Source: UBA8904 sp035448625 (GTDB lineage: Bacteria; Desulfobacterota; Syntrophia; Syntrophales; Smithellaceae). Taken from it: a DNA stretch of 64,000 nucleotides. A model generated the notes under the pieces. It worked only from the letters and a program-made list of their open reading frames with translations, was not told where the DNA came from and made no database searches. Below, in pieces: positions 9,004 through 18,470 of this stretch (its first letter is position 1; each line of letters opens with the position of its first letter). The position numbers were made by a program, and so were the translations under genes. The stretch is from positions 1 through 64,000 of the forward strand of contig DAOTJI010000001.1 of assembly GCA_035448625.1 (NCBI GenBank), written 5' to 3'.

Positions 9004-10476
9004 ATGAAAAGAGGAAGCGGCATACTGCTGGCGATTTCTTCGCTGCCCGGCCGATTCGGCATCGGCACGCTGGGGGAGGGCGCACGAAAATTTGTCGATT
9101 GGCTTGAGCAAAGCGGGCAGGCCTACTGGCAGATTCTGCCTGTTTCCCCGACGGGTTTCGGCGACTCTCCGTATCAGGCGTTCAGCGCCTTTGCGGGCAA
9201 TCCGTATTTTATCGATCTGGAGGATCTGCATCGCGAAGGTTTGCTGCCCCCCTTGGCGCTGGACCTTTGTGAAAGTCTTTTCGCGGGTGATCCGGATTCC
9301 GTGGATTATTACGCGCAATATGTCGGCAGACCGCAGGTGCTCCAACTGGCTTTCCGCCACGGCGCCGGGCGGCTGGCCGCGGGACTGGAATCTTTTCGAA
9401 AGCGTCATCAAAGCTGGCTCGGCGACTATGCGCTGTACATGGCGCTGAAGGGCGAGTACGAAATGAAGCCTTTCGATCAATGGCCCGAAGCGCTTGCCCT
9501 GCGGGACCCCGCATCCCTGAAGAACGCGGCGGCCCGGCTCAAAGAGCAGATGGATTATCATATCTTTGTTCAATACCTTTTCTTCCGCCAGTGGGACGCG
9601 ATGCGGAAATATGCCGGCGGCAAGGGGATCCGCATCATCGGAGACATGCCGATCTATATGGCGCCGGACAGCGCGGACGCCTGGGTCGGCCGTAACATTC
9701 TGGATCGCGAGGGGCGTGTCGCGGGCTGCCCGCCGGACTACTTTTCGGCAACGGGGCAGCTTTGGGGAAATCCGGTCTACGACTGGGACGTCCTGAAGGA
9801 AACGGGTTACGCGTGGTGGATTCAAAGAATCGCCCATCAGATATCCCTGTATGATTATCTGCGCATCGATCATTTCCGCGCCTTTGAAGCTTACTGGGCG
9901 GTTCCTGCCGGCGCGATGACCGCCGAGGCGGGGCAGTGGCTGCCCGGTCCGGGCATGGATTTTTTCCACCGGCTGAAAAAAACGATCGGCGAGCTCCCCC
10001 TGATTGCGGAAGACCTGGGGTATCTGACGCCGGAGGTTTTCGACCTGCTCCATGCAACGGGCTTTCCCGGTCTGAAAGTGCTTCATTTTGCCTTTTCACC
10101 GGATGGGGAAAGCATCTATCTGCCGCACCGGTATGAGAAAAACTGCGTCGTGTATACGGGCACGCATGATAACGACACGACGATCGGCTGGCATCAAAGC
10201 CTTGGCGAAGACGAACGCGCCTTTCTGGATGCTTACCTCGACGGCGTCAACGAAGGGCGTGTCCACTGGCAGTTGATTCGGCTGGCCATGAGTTCCGTGG
10301 CCGATGTGTGCATTCTCCCGATGCAGGATGTGCTGGGACTTCCGTCGTCCGCGCGCATGAACCGGCCGCAGACCTCTGAGGGAAACTGGCGGTGGCGTCT
10401 GACGGCGGATCGGCTGGACGGCGAGCTTGCGCAAAAATTGGCCGGTCTGACAAATCTGTTCGGCCGCAGGCGGTGA
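9004..10476 (+). CDS. malQ: 4-alpha-glucanotransferase (amylomaltase, GH77)
   Basis: This is a full-length disproportionating enzyme of about 490 residues. It moves alpha-1,4-glucan segments between maltodextrins and releases glucose. The start MKRGSGILLAISSLPG and motif GIGTLGEGARKFVDWL are family hallmarks. The GH77 catalytic residues are visible: nucleophile Asp in YLRIDHFRAF, acid/base Glu in LIAEDLGYLTPEV and the stabilising Asp in YTGTHDNDTTIGW. Alternative ATGs at 8992 and 8995 exist but add residues not typical of the family. It opens the plus-strand glycogen operon; glgB follows after 4 bases. Expected role: recycling short dextrins left by glycogen phosphorylase. Confidence 0.96.
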   Translation: MKRGSGILLAISSLPGRFGIGTLGEGARKFVDWLEQSGQAYWQILPVSPTGFGDSPYQAFSAFAGNPYFIDLEDLHREGLLPPLALDLCESLFAGDPDSVDYYAQYVGRPQVLQLAFRHGAGRLAAGLESFRKRHQSWLGDYALYMALKGEYEMKPFDQWPEALALRDPASLKNAAARLKEQMDYHIFVQYLFFRQWDAMRKYAGGKGIRIIGDMPIYMAPDSADAWVGRNILDREGRVAGCPPDYFSATGQLWGNPVYDWDVLKETGYAWWIQRIAHQISLYDYLRIDHFRAFEAYWAVPAGAMTAEAGQWLPGPGMDFFHRLKKTIGELPLIAEDLGYLTPEVFDLLHATGFPGLKVLHFAFSPDGESIYLPHRYEKNCVVYTGTHDNDTTIGWHQSLGEDERAFLDAYLDGVNEGRVHWQLIRLAMSSVADVCILPMQDVLGLPSSARMNRPQTSEGNWRWRLTADRLDGELAQKLAGLTNLFGRRR

Positions 10477-10480
10477 AATC

Positions 10481-12382
10481 ATGATCAAAAACGATATTCC
10501 GCAGGACGAAATTTACCTCTTCAATATCGGGGAGGCACAGCAGGCCTACGCCACTTTCGGCTGCCACCGCATGCCGGAATCCGGTCTGCACCGCTTTCTG
10601 GTCTGGGCGCCCAATGCGCGGAAGGTCAGCCTTGTCGGGGACTTCAACGGATGGGATGCTTCCCGAAACCGGATGGAGCGCCTTGATTCGGGTGTATTTG
10701 CGGCATTGTTGCCGGGCCTTCGCGACGGGGACTGCTACAAGTATTCGATTCACGGCTATGATGGGAAAACGGTGCTCAAGGCGGATCCCTTCGCGTTTCA
10801 TGCGGAGGTTCGTCCGGCGACGGCCTCAAAGGTCTGGAGTCTCGGCGGATATGACTGGCATGATGCGGAATTTCTGAAGCGGCGCAAGGGGCGGAATGTC
10901 CTGAACCAACCCGTTTCCATTTACGAAATGCACATCGGATCGTGGCGCAGGCGGGAGGGCTGGCGCTTTGCGGACCTTCGCCGCACGGCCGATGAACTCT
11001 CCGATTACCTGGTCGAGATGGGCTTCACGCATGTGGAGATTATGCCCGTGGTCGAACATCCGCTGGACGATTCCTGGGGGTATCAGGTCACCGGATTTTA
11101 TGCGGTGACCAGCCGCTACGGGACGCCGCAGGACTTCATGTATTTCGTCGATGTCATGCACGCCAAAGGCATCGGCGTGATCATGGACTGGGTGCCCGCC
11201 CATTTTCCCCGCGACGAACACGGTCTGGCGCGCTTTGACGGCACGTGCCTCTACGAGCATCAGAACCCGATGCAGTCCGATCACCCGCAGTGGGGCACGC
11301 TGATCTTCAACTACGCCCGTCCCGAGGTGGTCAGCTTTCTGGTTTCCAGCGCGATGTTTTTCTTTGACGTGTACCATATCGACGGGATTCGCGTGGATGC
11401 GGTCACATCGATGCTCTATCTGGATTACGCCCGCAATCCGGGCGAATATGTTCCCAACGAGGACGGAGGGAACATCGATCGCTCCGCGGTGGCCTTTTTG
11501 CAAAAGCTCAATTCCGTGATTCTGACGCGGTACCCCGGCGTCATGACCGTCGCGGAAGAATCGACGGCTTACCCGATGATCACCAGGCCGCCCTATGACG
11601 GGGGGCTTGGCTTTTTGTTCAAGTGGAATATGGGCTTCATGCACGATACCCTTCACTACATGTCCATGGATCCCTTCTTCCGCCGGCATCATCACGACAA
11701 GCTGACCTTTTCCATGCACTACGCATTTACGGAGAACTTCATTCTGCCGTATTCCCACGATGAGGTGGTCCACGGCAAAAAATCCCTGCTGGGCAAAATG
11801 TACGGCAACTACGACGAAAAATTCGCATCCCTGCGCCTGCTGCTGGGATTCATGTACGCGCATCCCGGGAAAAAACTGCTCTTCATGGGCGTCGAATTCG
11901 GGCAATTTATCGAGTGGGATTACCGGAAGGAACTCGACTGGTTTCTGCTGGGGTATGAACGGCACGGACAGATGAGCCGGTACGTGCAGGCGCTGAACGC
12001 ATTTTATGCGCGCACTCCGGCGCTCTACGAAATCGACGACGGATGGGACGGGTTCGCCTGGCTCAACGTGAACAATGCCGGGCAGAGCGCCGTGAGCTTT
12101 CTGCGGCGGGGTGCACGCCCCGATCAGGTCTGCGTGTGCGCCTTCAACTTTACGCCCGTACCGGTGGAGCGGTTTGTGATCGGGCTGCCGTCCAAAGGAG
12201 CGCTGCGGGAAGTCTTCAGCAGCGACGAGACGAGGTTCGGCGGAAGCGGGCGCGGCACGGCACGGGCCATTCAAGCCGTCCCTAAAGATTTTGAAGGCCA
12301 TCCGTACCGCGCGGCCATTGACCTGCCGCCGCTTGCGGCTGTTTATTTTGCATGGGATTCAAAGGAAAAGGGTTTGGAATGA
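10481..12382 (+). CDS. glgB: 1,4-alpha-glucan branching enzyme (GH13)
   Basis: This 633-residue enzyme makes alpha-1,6 branches in glycogen. A CBM48-type domain (about residues 25-125, FLVWAPNARKVSLVGDFNGWD) precedes the GH13 barrel. Catalytic residues are the Asp in GIRVDAVTSMLY, the Glu in MTVAEESTAYP and the Asp in PYSHDEVVHGKKSLL, the last being a branching-enzyme signature. The protein is shorter than the approximately 730-residue enterobacterial form and lacks its extra N-terminal N1 domain, as many bacterial GlgB proteins do. Its stop overlaps the glgA start (ATGA), indicating translational coupling. Confidence 0.97.
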   Translation: MIKNDIPQDEIYLFNIGEAQQAYATFGCHRMPESGLHRFLVWAPNARKVSLVGDFNGWDASRNRMERLDSGVFAALLPGLRDGDCYKYSIHGYDGKTVLKADPFAFHAEVRPATASKVWSLGGYDWHDAEFLKRRKGRNVLNQPVSIYEMHIGSWRRREGWRFADLRRTADELSDYLVEMGFTHVEIMPVVEHPLDDSWGYQVTGFYAVTSRYGTPQDFMYFVDVMHAKGIGVIMDWVPAHFPRDEHGLARFDGTCLYEHQNPMQSDHPQWGTLIFNYARPEVVSFLVSSAMFFFDVYHIDGIRVDAVTSMLYLDYARNPGEYVPNEDGGNIDRSAVAFLQKLNSVILTRYPGVMTVAEESTAYPMITRPPYDGGLGFLFKWNMGFMHDTLHYMSMDPFFRRHHHDKLTFSMHYAFTENFILPYSHDEVVHGKKSLLGKMYGNYDEKFASLRLLLGFMYAHPGKKLLFMGVEFGQFIEWDYRKELDWFLLGYERHGQMSRYVQALNAFYARTPALYEIDDGWDGFAWLNVNNAGQSAVSFLRRGARPDQVCVCAFNFTPVPVERFVIGLPSKGALREVFSSDETRFGGSGRGTARAIQAVPKDFEGHPYRAAIDLPPLAAVYFAWDSKEKGLE

Positions 12383-13860
12383 ACCAAGCATTGCAGGAAA
12401 TTCTGGCTGAAAAAAAACTGAAGACTCCGCCGTCGGTCCTGATGATCGGAGCGGAATGTGCGCCGTTTGCCAAAACGGGGGGGCTGGCGGACGTCATCGG
12501 AACCCTGACGAGAGAGCTCGATACGCTGGGGTTCGACGTTCGCCTGATGCTGCCGTTTCATCGCGTCATCAAAGAACGGTACCGGGACCGTGTGCGCCAT
12601 CTGGTCAGCTTCAGCGTGGACATCGGCGGGCGATCCCAGTATGCGGGAATCGAGCAGTTTGACTGGGAGGGCATTCCGGTTTACTTCATCGACAACGAGC
12701 ATTATTTCGGACACACCATTTACTGCGGCGGAGATTTCGAGGGCGAACAGTACGCGTATGTTTCACGGGCGGTGATCGAGTCGCTTCCCCTGATCGGCTT
12801 TGCACCCCGCATTCTGCACGTCAACGACTGGCACACGTCCATGATCCCCATGCTGCTCAAAACCCAGTATGACCGGCTGCCGCAGGGAAGGTGCCGCACC
12901 GTTCTCTCCATTCACAACCTCGGCTATCAGGGGCGCTTCCATTTCGGCTTTGTCTCCCATCTGCTGGGCATCGAAAGCCGCTATCATCATCCGGACTGCC
13001 TTGAATATCACGGCGACGCGAATTTTTTAAAGGGCGGAATCGTTTACGCGGACAAACTGGTCACGGTCAGCCCGACTTACGCCCGGGAGATCCTGACGGC
13101 CTATTACGGCGAAGGGTTGGAGGGAATTTTAGCCACGCGGGCGGACGACCTGACCGGCATTCTCAACGGGATCGACACCAGCGCCTTTAATCCGGCGGCG
13201 GACCCGTTCATTCCTTATCCGTATGACGCCTCGTCTCTTTTCGCAAAGCGGAAAAATAAGGAGGCTCTGATTGCCGAACTCGGCCTCAACCTTCCTTTCG
13301 ACGCCCCTTTGATCGGCATGGTGACAAGGCTGACGAAGCAGAAGGGGATTGACCTGGTCCTGCGCGTCTTCGACGAAATCATCGCGGCGGGAGCCGGTTT
13401 TGCGCTCCTCGGGACGGGCGATCACGCCTATGAGCATTTTTTCCGCGAAGCCGCGCACCGGACGGACGGCCGGGCCGTCGGCGTGACGCAGTTCGATGAT
13501 CCGCTGGCGCGCCGCATTTACGCGGGATGCGATTTTTTCCTGATGCCCTCGCAGTTTGAGCCCTGCGGTCTTTCGCAGATGATCGCGCTGCGCTACGGGA
13601 CGCTGCCGATCGTCCGGGCGACGGGCGGGCTCCGGGACACGGTCTTTCCCTACAACGAATACACAAACGAAGGAAACGGCTTCACTTTTGAGAACTACAA
13701 CGCCCACGACATGCTCCATACGATTCGCTACGCGCTGAGCGTCTATGAAAACAAGGAGCGTCTGGACGCGCTTCGCGTGAGGGCGATGAGCCGGGATCTG
13801 AGTTTTCAAAAAAGCGCGCTGGCCTACGCGAAGTTATATGTGGAGGCGGCCGGAAAATGA
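12379..13860 (+). CDS. glgA: Glycogen synthase (ADP-glucose, GT5)
   Basis: This GT5 glycogen/starch synthase elongates alpha-1,4-glucan from ADP-glucose. The N-terminal ADP-glucose-binding motif K-T-G-G-L-A-D-V is present (FAKTGGLADVIGTL). The C-terminal active-site region PSQFEPCGLSQMIALRYGTLPIVRATGGLRDTV is complete. The start chosen is ATG 12379, which overlaps the glgB stop as ATGA and gives about 493 residues. An in-frame ATG at 12352 lies inside glgB and would add nine unconserved residues. The substrate is supplied by GlgC, encoded on the opposite strand 6 kb downstream. Confidence 0.97.
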   Translation: MNQALQEILAEKKLKTPPSVLMIGAECAPFAKTGGLADVIGTLTRELDTLGFDVRLMLPFHRVIKERYRDRVRHLVSFSVDIGGRSQYAGIEQFDWEGIPVYFIDNEHYFGHTIYCGGDFEGEQYAYVSRAVIESLPLIGFAPRILHVNDWHTSMIPMLLKTQYDRLPQGRCRTVLSIHNLGYQGRFHFGFVSHLLGIESRYHHPDCLEYHGDANFLKGGIVYADKLVTVSPTYAREILTAYYGEGLEGILATRADDLTGILNGIDTSAFNPAADPFIPYPYDASSLFAKRKNKEALIAELGLNLPFDAPLIGMVTRLTKQKGIDLVLRVFDEIIAAGAGFALLGTGDHAYEHFFREAAHRTDGRAVGVTQFDDPLARRIYAGCDFFLMPSQFEPCGLSQMIALRYGTLPIVRATGGLRDTVFPYNEYTNEGNGFTFENYNAHDMLHTIRYALSVYENKERLDALRVRAMSRDLSFQKSALAYAKLYVEAAGK

Positions 13861-13875
13861 GCCGCGGATTTTCCA

Positions 13876-13904
13876 TTGACAGGCGACGGGACGTACAATA
13901 AAAC
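13876..13904 (+). promoter_or_regulatory. Possible internal promoter ahead of glgP
   Basis: TTGACA (13876-13881), a 17-base spacer and TAAAAC (13899-13904) lie in the 103-base gap between glgA and glgP, the largest gap in the plus-strand glycogen gene run. The -10 match is weak. An internal promoter would allow glycogen breakdown genes to be expressed separately from synthesis genes. Confidence 0.3.
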
Positions 13905-13963
13905 CATTTCCCATTCCGGAGGGAGCGGACCATGCTTCCGATTCCACGATTAAAGGCGAACAG

Positions 13964-16399
13964 GTGAAAAACAGGATTGCACATATCAGGGGAATCATTG
14001 AGGGAAAGCTGAAACGGTACTACGGCCGCACGCTCGAGAACGCCTCGGACGAGGAAATGTTTCAGGTGACCGCGATGAGCATCCGCGACATCATGCTGGA
14101 GCGGGGGGTCCTGGCCAACGAAACGGTTGAAAAAAAAGGGCACAAAAGGCTCTGCTACCTTTCGGCGGAGTTTTTGATGGGAAGGGCCCTGGTGAACAAC
14201 CTGATCAATCTCGGTCTGCTCGCGGAATACCGGGCGGTCATGGCCGAAATCGGCTACCCCTTTGAAAAGCTTGAAGAGCAGGAATTGGAGGCGGCGCTGG
14301 GCAACGGGGGCCTGGGGCGGCTGGCGGCCTGCTTTCTGGATTCTCTTTCCACGCTGAACCTGCCGGTGACGGGCTATGGCATCCGTTACGAATACGGGAT
14401 GTTCCGCCAGCGCATTGTGGAGGGGCAGCAGACGGAAGTGCCGGACGACTGGACGGCGAAGGGCGACATCTGGGAAGTCGAACGCCGCGAGGAACAGGTG
14501 GAGGTTCACTTTGACGGCACGGTGGAGGAGATATGGACGGACAACGGGATGACCTGCGAGCACAGGGATTATCAGACCGTACTGGCCGTGCCCCACGACA
14601 TGCCGGTCATCGGCTACGACAGCCACACGCCGGCGACGCTGCGGCTCTGGCGGGCGGAATGTCCGTCCGGATTTGACCTTCACTCGTTCAACAAGGGCGA
14701 TTTTGTCTGCATGCTGCGTCAGAAAGAGCTGGCCGAGTCGATTTCCAAGGTGCTGTATCCGCAGGACAACCATATGACCGGGCGAATGCTGCGCCTGCGG
14801 CAGTATTATTTTCTGGCTTCCGCCACGATGCAGTGCATCGTCCGCGAACACAAGAAGCGCTTCGGCGACGTGCGCACGCTGCCCGAAAAAGTCGTCCTGC
14901 AGATCAACGATCTGCATCCGGCGCTGGCGATTCCGGAACTGATCCGCCTTCTCATCGACGAAGAGGGTCTGGGATGGGACGACGCCTATGCCGTGGCCGG
15001 CCGCGTGTTCAACTACACCAATCACACCATCATGCAGGAGGCTCTGGCGGCCTGGCCCGAACAGGTGCTCCGGACGATGCTGCCTCGCGTTTACGCGATT
15101 GTTGTCGAAATTTCCGAACGCTTCAGCCGGCATCTGTGGAAAATCTTTTCCCAGGACCGCGAGAAAATCAACCGTTTGGCCGTGATTGCGGAAGACGAGG
15201 TTCGCATGGCCAATCTCTGCGTGGCGGTATGTCACAGGGTCAACGGCGTTTCGCAGCTCCACGGCCGGATTCTGAAGACGCGGACCTTCCGGGATTTCTA
15301 CGTGATGTTCCCGGGGAAATTCATAGCCGTCACCAACGGCATTACCCAGCGGCGCTGGCTGGCCGCTGCGAATCCGGACTTGTGCGCGCTGATCGCCGAC
15401 CATATCGGCGATCATTTTCTCCGGGACTACCACGAACTGGAGCGGCTCAAGCCGCTGGCGGACAAACCGGGGTTTCTGGCCGATTTCGCGGAGGTCAAGC
15501 GCCGCAACAAACTGCGTCTGGCCGAACAGATGAGGAGGCAGCAGGGCCTCGTGCTCGACCCGGATTCGGTGTTTGACGTGCAGGCCAAAAGGCTGCACGA
15601 ATACAAGCGGCAGCTTTTGAAAGTGCTGCACATCCTGTTTTTGTACAACGGCTTTACCGGCGATGCGGGCTTTGCTCTGCCCAGGCCGGTGACGTTTCTG
15701 TTTGCCGCCAAGGCCTCGCCGGCCTACTGGCGGGCCAAGAGCATCATCCGGCTCATCAACGCCGTGGCCGCCCTCGTGGAGTCGCATCCGCGCACGCGGG
15801 ACAGCATCCGGGTCGCTTTCCTGGAGAATTACAACGTCTCCCTGGCCGAACGCCTGATTCCCGCTGCGGACATCAGCGAACAGATCTCCACGGCGGGGTA
15901 TGAAGCCTCCGGAACGGGCAACATGAAGTTCATGCTCAACGGCGCGGTGACGCTCGGAACCATGGACGGTGCGAATGTGGAGATCTTTGAAAGGGTGGGG
16001 CAGGACAACATCTTTATCTTCGGAGCAAGCGCCGGCGAGATCAACCGGATGGAAACCGAAAACAGCTATCGTCCGAAGGATCTCTTTGACCAAAACGAGG
16101 ATATCCGGGCGGCCGTCTCGCGGCTGGTGGACGGAACGCTGCCCGGCGTCGCGCCCGACCAGTTTCAGGATCTTTACCGGTCATTGCTTGCCGGCGATTA
16201 CGACCGGGCCGACCGTTACTTTTTGCTCTACGATTTTGACGCCTACCGCGCCGCGTTTGAACATGTGCTTTCCGCTTACACGGATGAACCGGCCTGGACG
16301 AAGAAGGGCGTGCTCAACACGGCGGGCGCCGGATTTTTCAGCACGGACCGGACGATTGAAGAATACAACCGGCAGATCTGGGGGCTCCGGCCCGTCTGA
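13964..16399 (+). CDS. glgP: Glycogen/maltodextrin phosphorylase (GT35)
   Basis: This 811-residue phosphorylase releases glucose-1-phosphate from non-reducing ends of glycogen. The whole length aligns by eye to the GT35 family: LCYLSAEFLMGRAL near the start, QINDLHPALAIPELIRLL in the middle. The pyridoxal-phosphate lysine is in EASGTGNMKFMLNGAVTLGTMDGANVEI. The start is GTG 13964 (VKNRIAHIRG); an ATG at 13932 is out of frame. The regulatory N-terminus of eukaryotic phosphorylases is absent, as usual in bacteria. Neighbouring genes channel its product: phosphohexomutase (to glucose-6-P) and GH13/MalQ (limit dextrins). Confidence 0.96.
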   Translation: MKNRIAHIRGIIEGKLKRYYGRTLENASDEEMFQVTAMSIRDIMLERGVLANETVEKKGHKRLCYLSAEFLMGRALVNNLINLGLLAEYRAVMAEIGYPFEKLEEQELEAALGNGGLGRLAACFLDSLSTLNLPVTGYGIRYEYGMFRQRIVEGQQTEVPDDWTAKGDIWEVERREEQVEVHFDGTVEEIWTDNGMTCEHRDYQTVLAVPHDMPVIGYDSHTPATLRLWRAECPSGFDLHSFNKGDFVCMLRQKELAESISKVLYPQDNHMTGRMLRLRQYYFLASATMQCIVREHKKRFGDVRTLPEKVVLQINDLHPALAIPELIRLLIDEEGLGWDDAYAVAGRVFNYTNHTIMQEALAAWPEQVLRTMLPRVYAIVVEISERFSRHLWKIFSQDREKINRLAVIAEDEVRMANLCVAVCHRVNGVSQLHGRILKTRTFRDFYVMFPGKFIAVTNGITQRRWLAAANPDLCALIADHIGDHFLRDYHELERLKPLADKPGFLADFAEVKRRNKLRLAEQMRRQQGLVLDPDSVFDVQAKRLHEYKRQLLKVLHILFLYNGFTGDAGFALPRPVTFLFAAKASPAYWRAKSIIRLINAVAALVESHPRTRDSIRVAFLENYNVSLAERLIPAADISEQISTAGYEASGTGNMKFMLNGAVTLGTMDGANVEIFERVGQDNIFIFGASAGEINRMETENSYRPKDLFDQNEDIRAAVSRLVDGTLPGVAPDQFQDLYRSLLAGDYDRADRYFLLYDFDAYRAAFEHVLSAYTDEPAWTKKGVLNTAGAGFFSTDRTIEEYNRQIWGLRPV

Positions 16400-16420
16400 T
16401 CCCCCGAAAGGACGGCGGCG

Positions 16421-18421
16421 ATGCTGATCCATTACAAAAAGGAAATGATGCACGACTCGACCATGCCGGAATATCGCGATCCGGCAGGGGCCGTCGCCGT
16501 CGGAACACCGGTGGTGCTGCGCTTCCGGATAAAACCGGAGAATGTGGAAAGCGTTTATCTGTGCCTGATCGGCGAAGGATTTCATCGCGAACACCCGATG
16601 CGGCTGGAGGGCGATGTTTGGCAGACGGAAATCGCCGCGCCTTCGATACCCGATGTGTACTGGTATTATTTCATGGTCCGCGTCGGGGGAAGACTCAGTT
16701 ATTACGGCGCGGCGGCAGGAAGGACCTGCGGCATCGGCGCCGTATACAGTGCGCCGCCTCCCGCTTACCAGCTGACCGTTTACGATCAGGGTTTTGAAGT
16801 TCCCGAATGGTTTCAGAAAAGCGTGATGTATCAGATCTTTCCCGATCGTTTCCGGCCCGGCCGCGATTCGACGGCCCGGAAGGGGATCGCGTATCACCTC
16901 TCCAAAGGCCGCCGCGCCTATCTGCACGACTCATGGGACGAAGCGCCGCTCTTCACCCCGCTGCCGGGGGAAAAGGCCTACGATCCCTGTGACTATTTCG
17001 GCGGCACGCTGAGCGGCATCGAGGAGTCCCTGGACTACCTGCAGGGTCTCGGCGTGAACGTATTGTATTTGAATCCGATCTTCGAGGCGGCCTCCAATCA
17101 CCGGTATAATACCGCCGACTATTTCCGCGTCGATCCGGTGCTGGGCACCGAGGAGGATTTTCGGTCCCTGTGCCGCGCGGCCGAAGAAAGGGGAATGCGC
17201 ATTCTTCTGGACGGCGTGTTTTCCCATACTGGCTCCGACAGCATTTATTTTAACCGGGAAAAAGCCTATGACACGCCGGGCGCCGCCAACCGTCCGGATT
17301 CTCCCTACTACACCTGGTACACGTTTGAGCGGTATCCCGATCAATACCGCTGCTGGTGGGGGTTTACGTCGTTGCCCGAAATCAACAAGCAGGATACGGG
17401 CTGGCAGCGATATGTCATCACCGGCGAGGACAGCGTCGTGAAGCACTGGCTTCGGGCGGGCGCGGCAGGCTACCGTCTCGACGTGGCCGACGAGTTGCCC
17501 GACGAGGTGCTGGCGAAGATTTACGCCGCAGCAAAGCAGACCCGGCCGGAGGCGGTGTTGATCGGCGAGGTCTGGGAAGACGCGACCACAAAGCACAGCT
17601 ATGGCGTTAAAAGACGCTATGCGCTGGGAGGCATCCTGGATTCCGTCACGAATTACCCGCTGCGCAGCGCCTTGATCGCTTTTTTGAAGGGCCAGTCCGA
17701 CGCCTTTGACCTGAAGCATTTTCTGGTGGATCAGGCGGCTAATTATCCCGCCCCCCTGTACTACGCCCTGACCAATCTGCTTTCCTCCCATGACGTGGAG
17801 CGCGTTCGCACCGCGCTCAGCGCGCGCATCGATCCGCATCAGCTGACCCGGGAGCAGCAGGCTTCCTTTGTCGTCAGCGACCACCAGAATAAAAAAGGCG
17901 CCGGGCGCCAGCGGCTGGCCGCGGTGCTGCAGTTTTCCATCCCCGGCGTTCCCTGCGTCTATTACGGGGATGAAAAAGGCATGACCGGTTTCCTCGATCC
18001 CTTCAACCGTGCGCCTTTTACCAAAAAAGCGCCGTACGACCTGACGGACGAATACCGAAGACTGGCAGGGTTGCGCGCCTCGGCGGACGCGCTGCGAACG
18101 GGCCGTGTCGTGTATTTCGCCCCCGATGCCGACTGTCTCGGCGTTTTGCGATACATCATCGGGGGAAAGGACGCCCTGGGCCGGCCGGCCGGGGACGGCG
18201 TCTATTTCACGGCGATTAACCGATCGGATGCGCACCGGCTGGTGGTCTTCGATTTTTCAGGAAAGCATTCGCTCTTTTCCGAAGCGGATCGGCGGAACCT
18301 GCTCCCGCTGTTCAACGGGACGTTCCCCTGCCTCTTGACCCAAAAGTCCTTCACGTTCATCGATGCGCTTTTGGAAATATCACTGGATCCCCTGGGGGCC
18401 TTGTGGCTGAAGATCGCCTAA
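16421..18421 (+). CDS. GH13 alpha-amylase family hydrolase (neopullulanase-like)
   Basis: In this 666-residue protein the first 130 residues form a beta-sandwich like the N-terminal domain of maltogenic amylases/neopullulanases. The GH13 barrel starts at WFQKSVMYQIFPDRF. Catalytic residues are all visible: Asp in AAGYRLDVADELPD, Glu in VLIGEVWED and Asp in LLSSHDVERVRTA. A C-terminal beta domain follows. There is no signal peptide, so it acts in the cytoplasm on maltodextrins or branched oligosaccharides. Exact specificity (alpha-1,4, alpha-1,6 or both) cannot be decided from sequence. As no glgX-type debranching gene is visible in the block, this enzyme is a candidate for that step. Confidence 0.92.
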   Translation: MLIHYKKEMMHDSTMPEYRDPAGAVAVGTPVVLRFRIKPENVESVYLCLIGEGFHREHPMRLEGDVWQTEIAAPSIPDVYWYYFMVRVGGRLSYYGAAAGRTCGIGAVYSAPPPAYQLTVYDQGFEVPEWFQKSVMYQIFPDRFRPGRDSTARKGIAYHLSKGRRAYLHDSWDEAPLFTPLPGEKAYDPCDYFGGTLSGIEESLDYLQGLGVNVLYLNPIFEAASNHRYNTADYFRVDPVLGTEEDFRSLCRAAEERGMRILLDGVFSHTGSDSIYFNREKAYDTPGAANRPDSPYYTWYTFERYPDQYRCWWGFTSLPEINKQDTGWQRYVITGEDSVVKHWLRAGAAGYRLDVADELPDEVLAKIYAAAKQTRPEAVLIGEVWEDATTKHSYGVKRRYALGGILDSVTNYPLRSALIAFLKGQSDAFDLKHFLVDQAANYPAPLYYALTNLLSSHDVERVRTALSARIDPHQLTREQQASFVVSDHQNKKGAGRQRLAAVLQFSIPGVPCVYYGDEKGMTGFLDPFNRAPFTKKAPYDLTDEYRRLAGLRASADALRTGRVVYFAPDADCLGVLRYIIGGKDALGRPAGDGVYFTAINRSDAHRLVVFDFSGKHSLFSEADRRNLLPLFNGTFPCLLTQKSFTFIDALLEISLDPLGALWLKIA

Positions 18422-18470
18422 AGGGCGTGGGGATCCCGAAAGGGGGCAAATCCAAAAAAGGAGATGCAAA

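Noticed and set aside
13682..16093. An 803-codon open frame on the minus strand opposite glgA/glgP
   Set aside because: It is a mirror of high-GC coding on the plus strand: low-complexity Arg/His/Gln-rich translation, no recognisable domain, and glgA and glgP are unmistakable on the other strand. The same holds for long antisense frames opposite the AsmA gene (4852-6693) and glgB (10826-12301).
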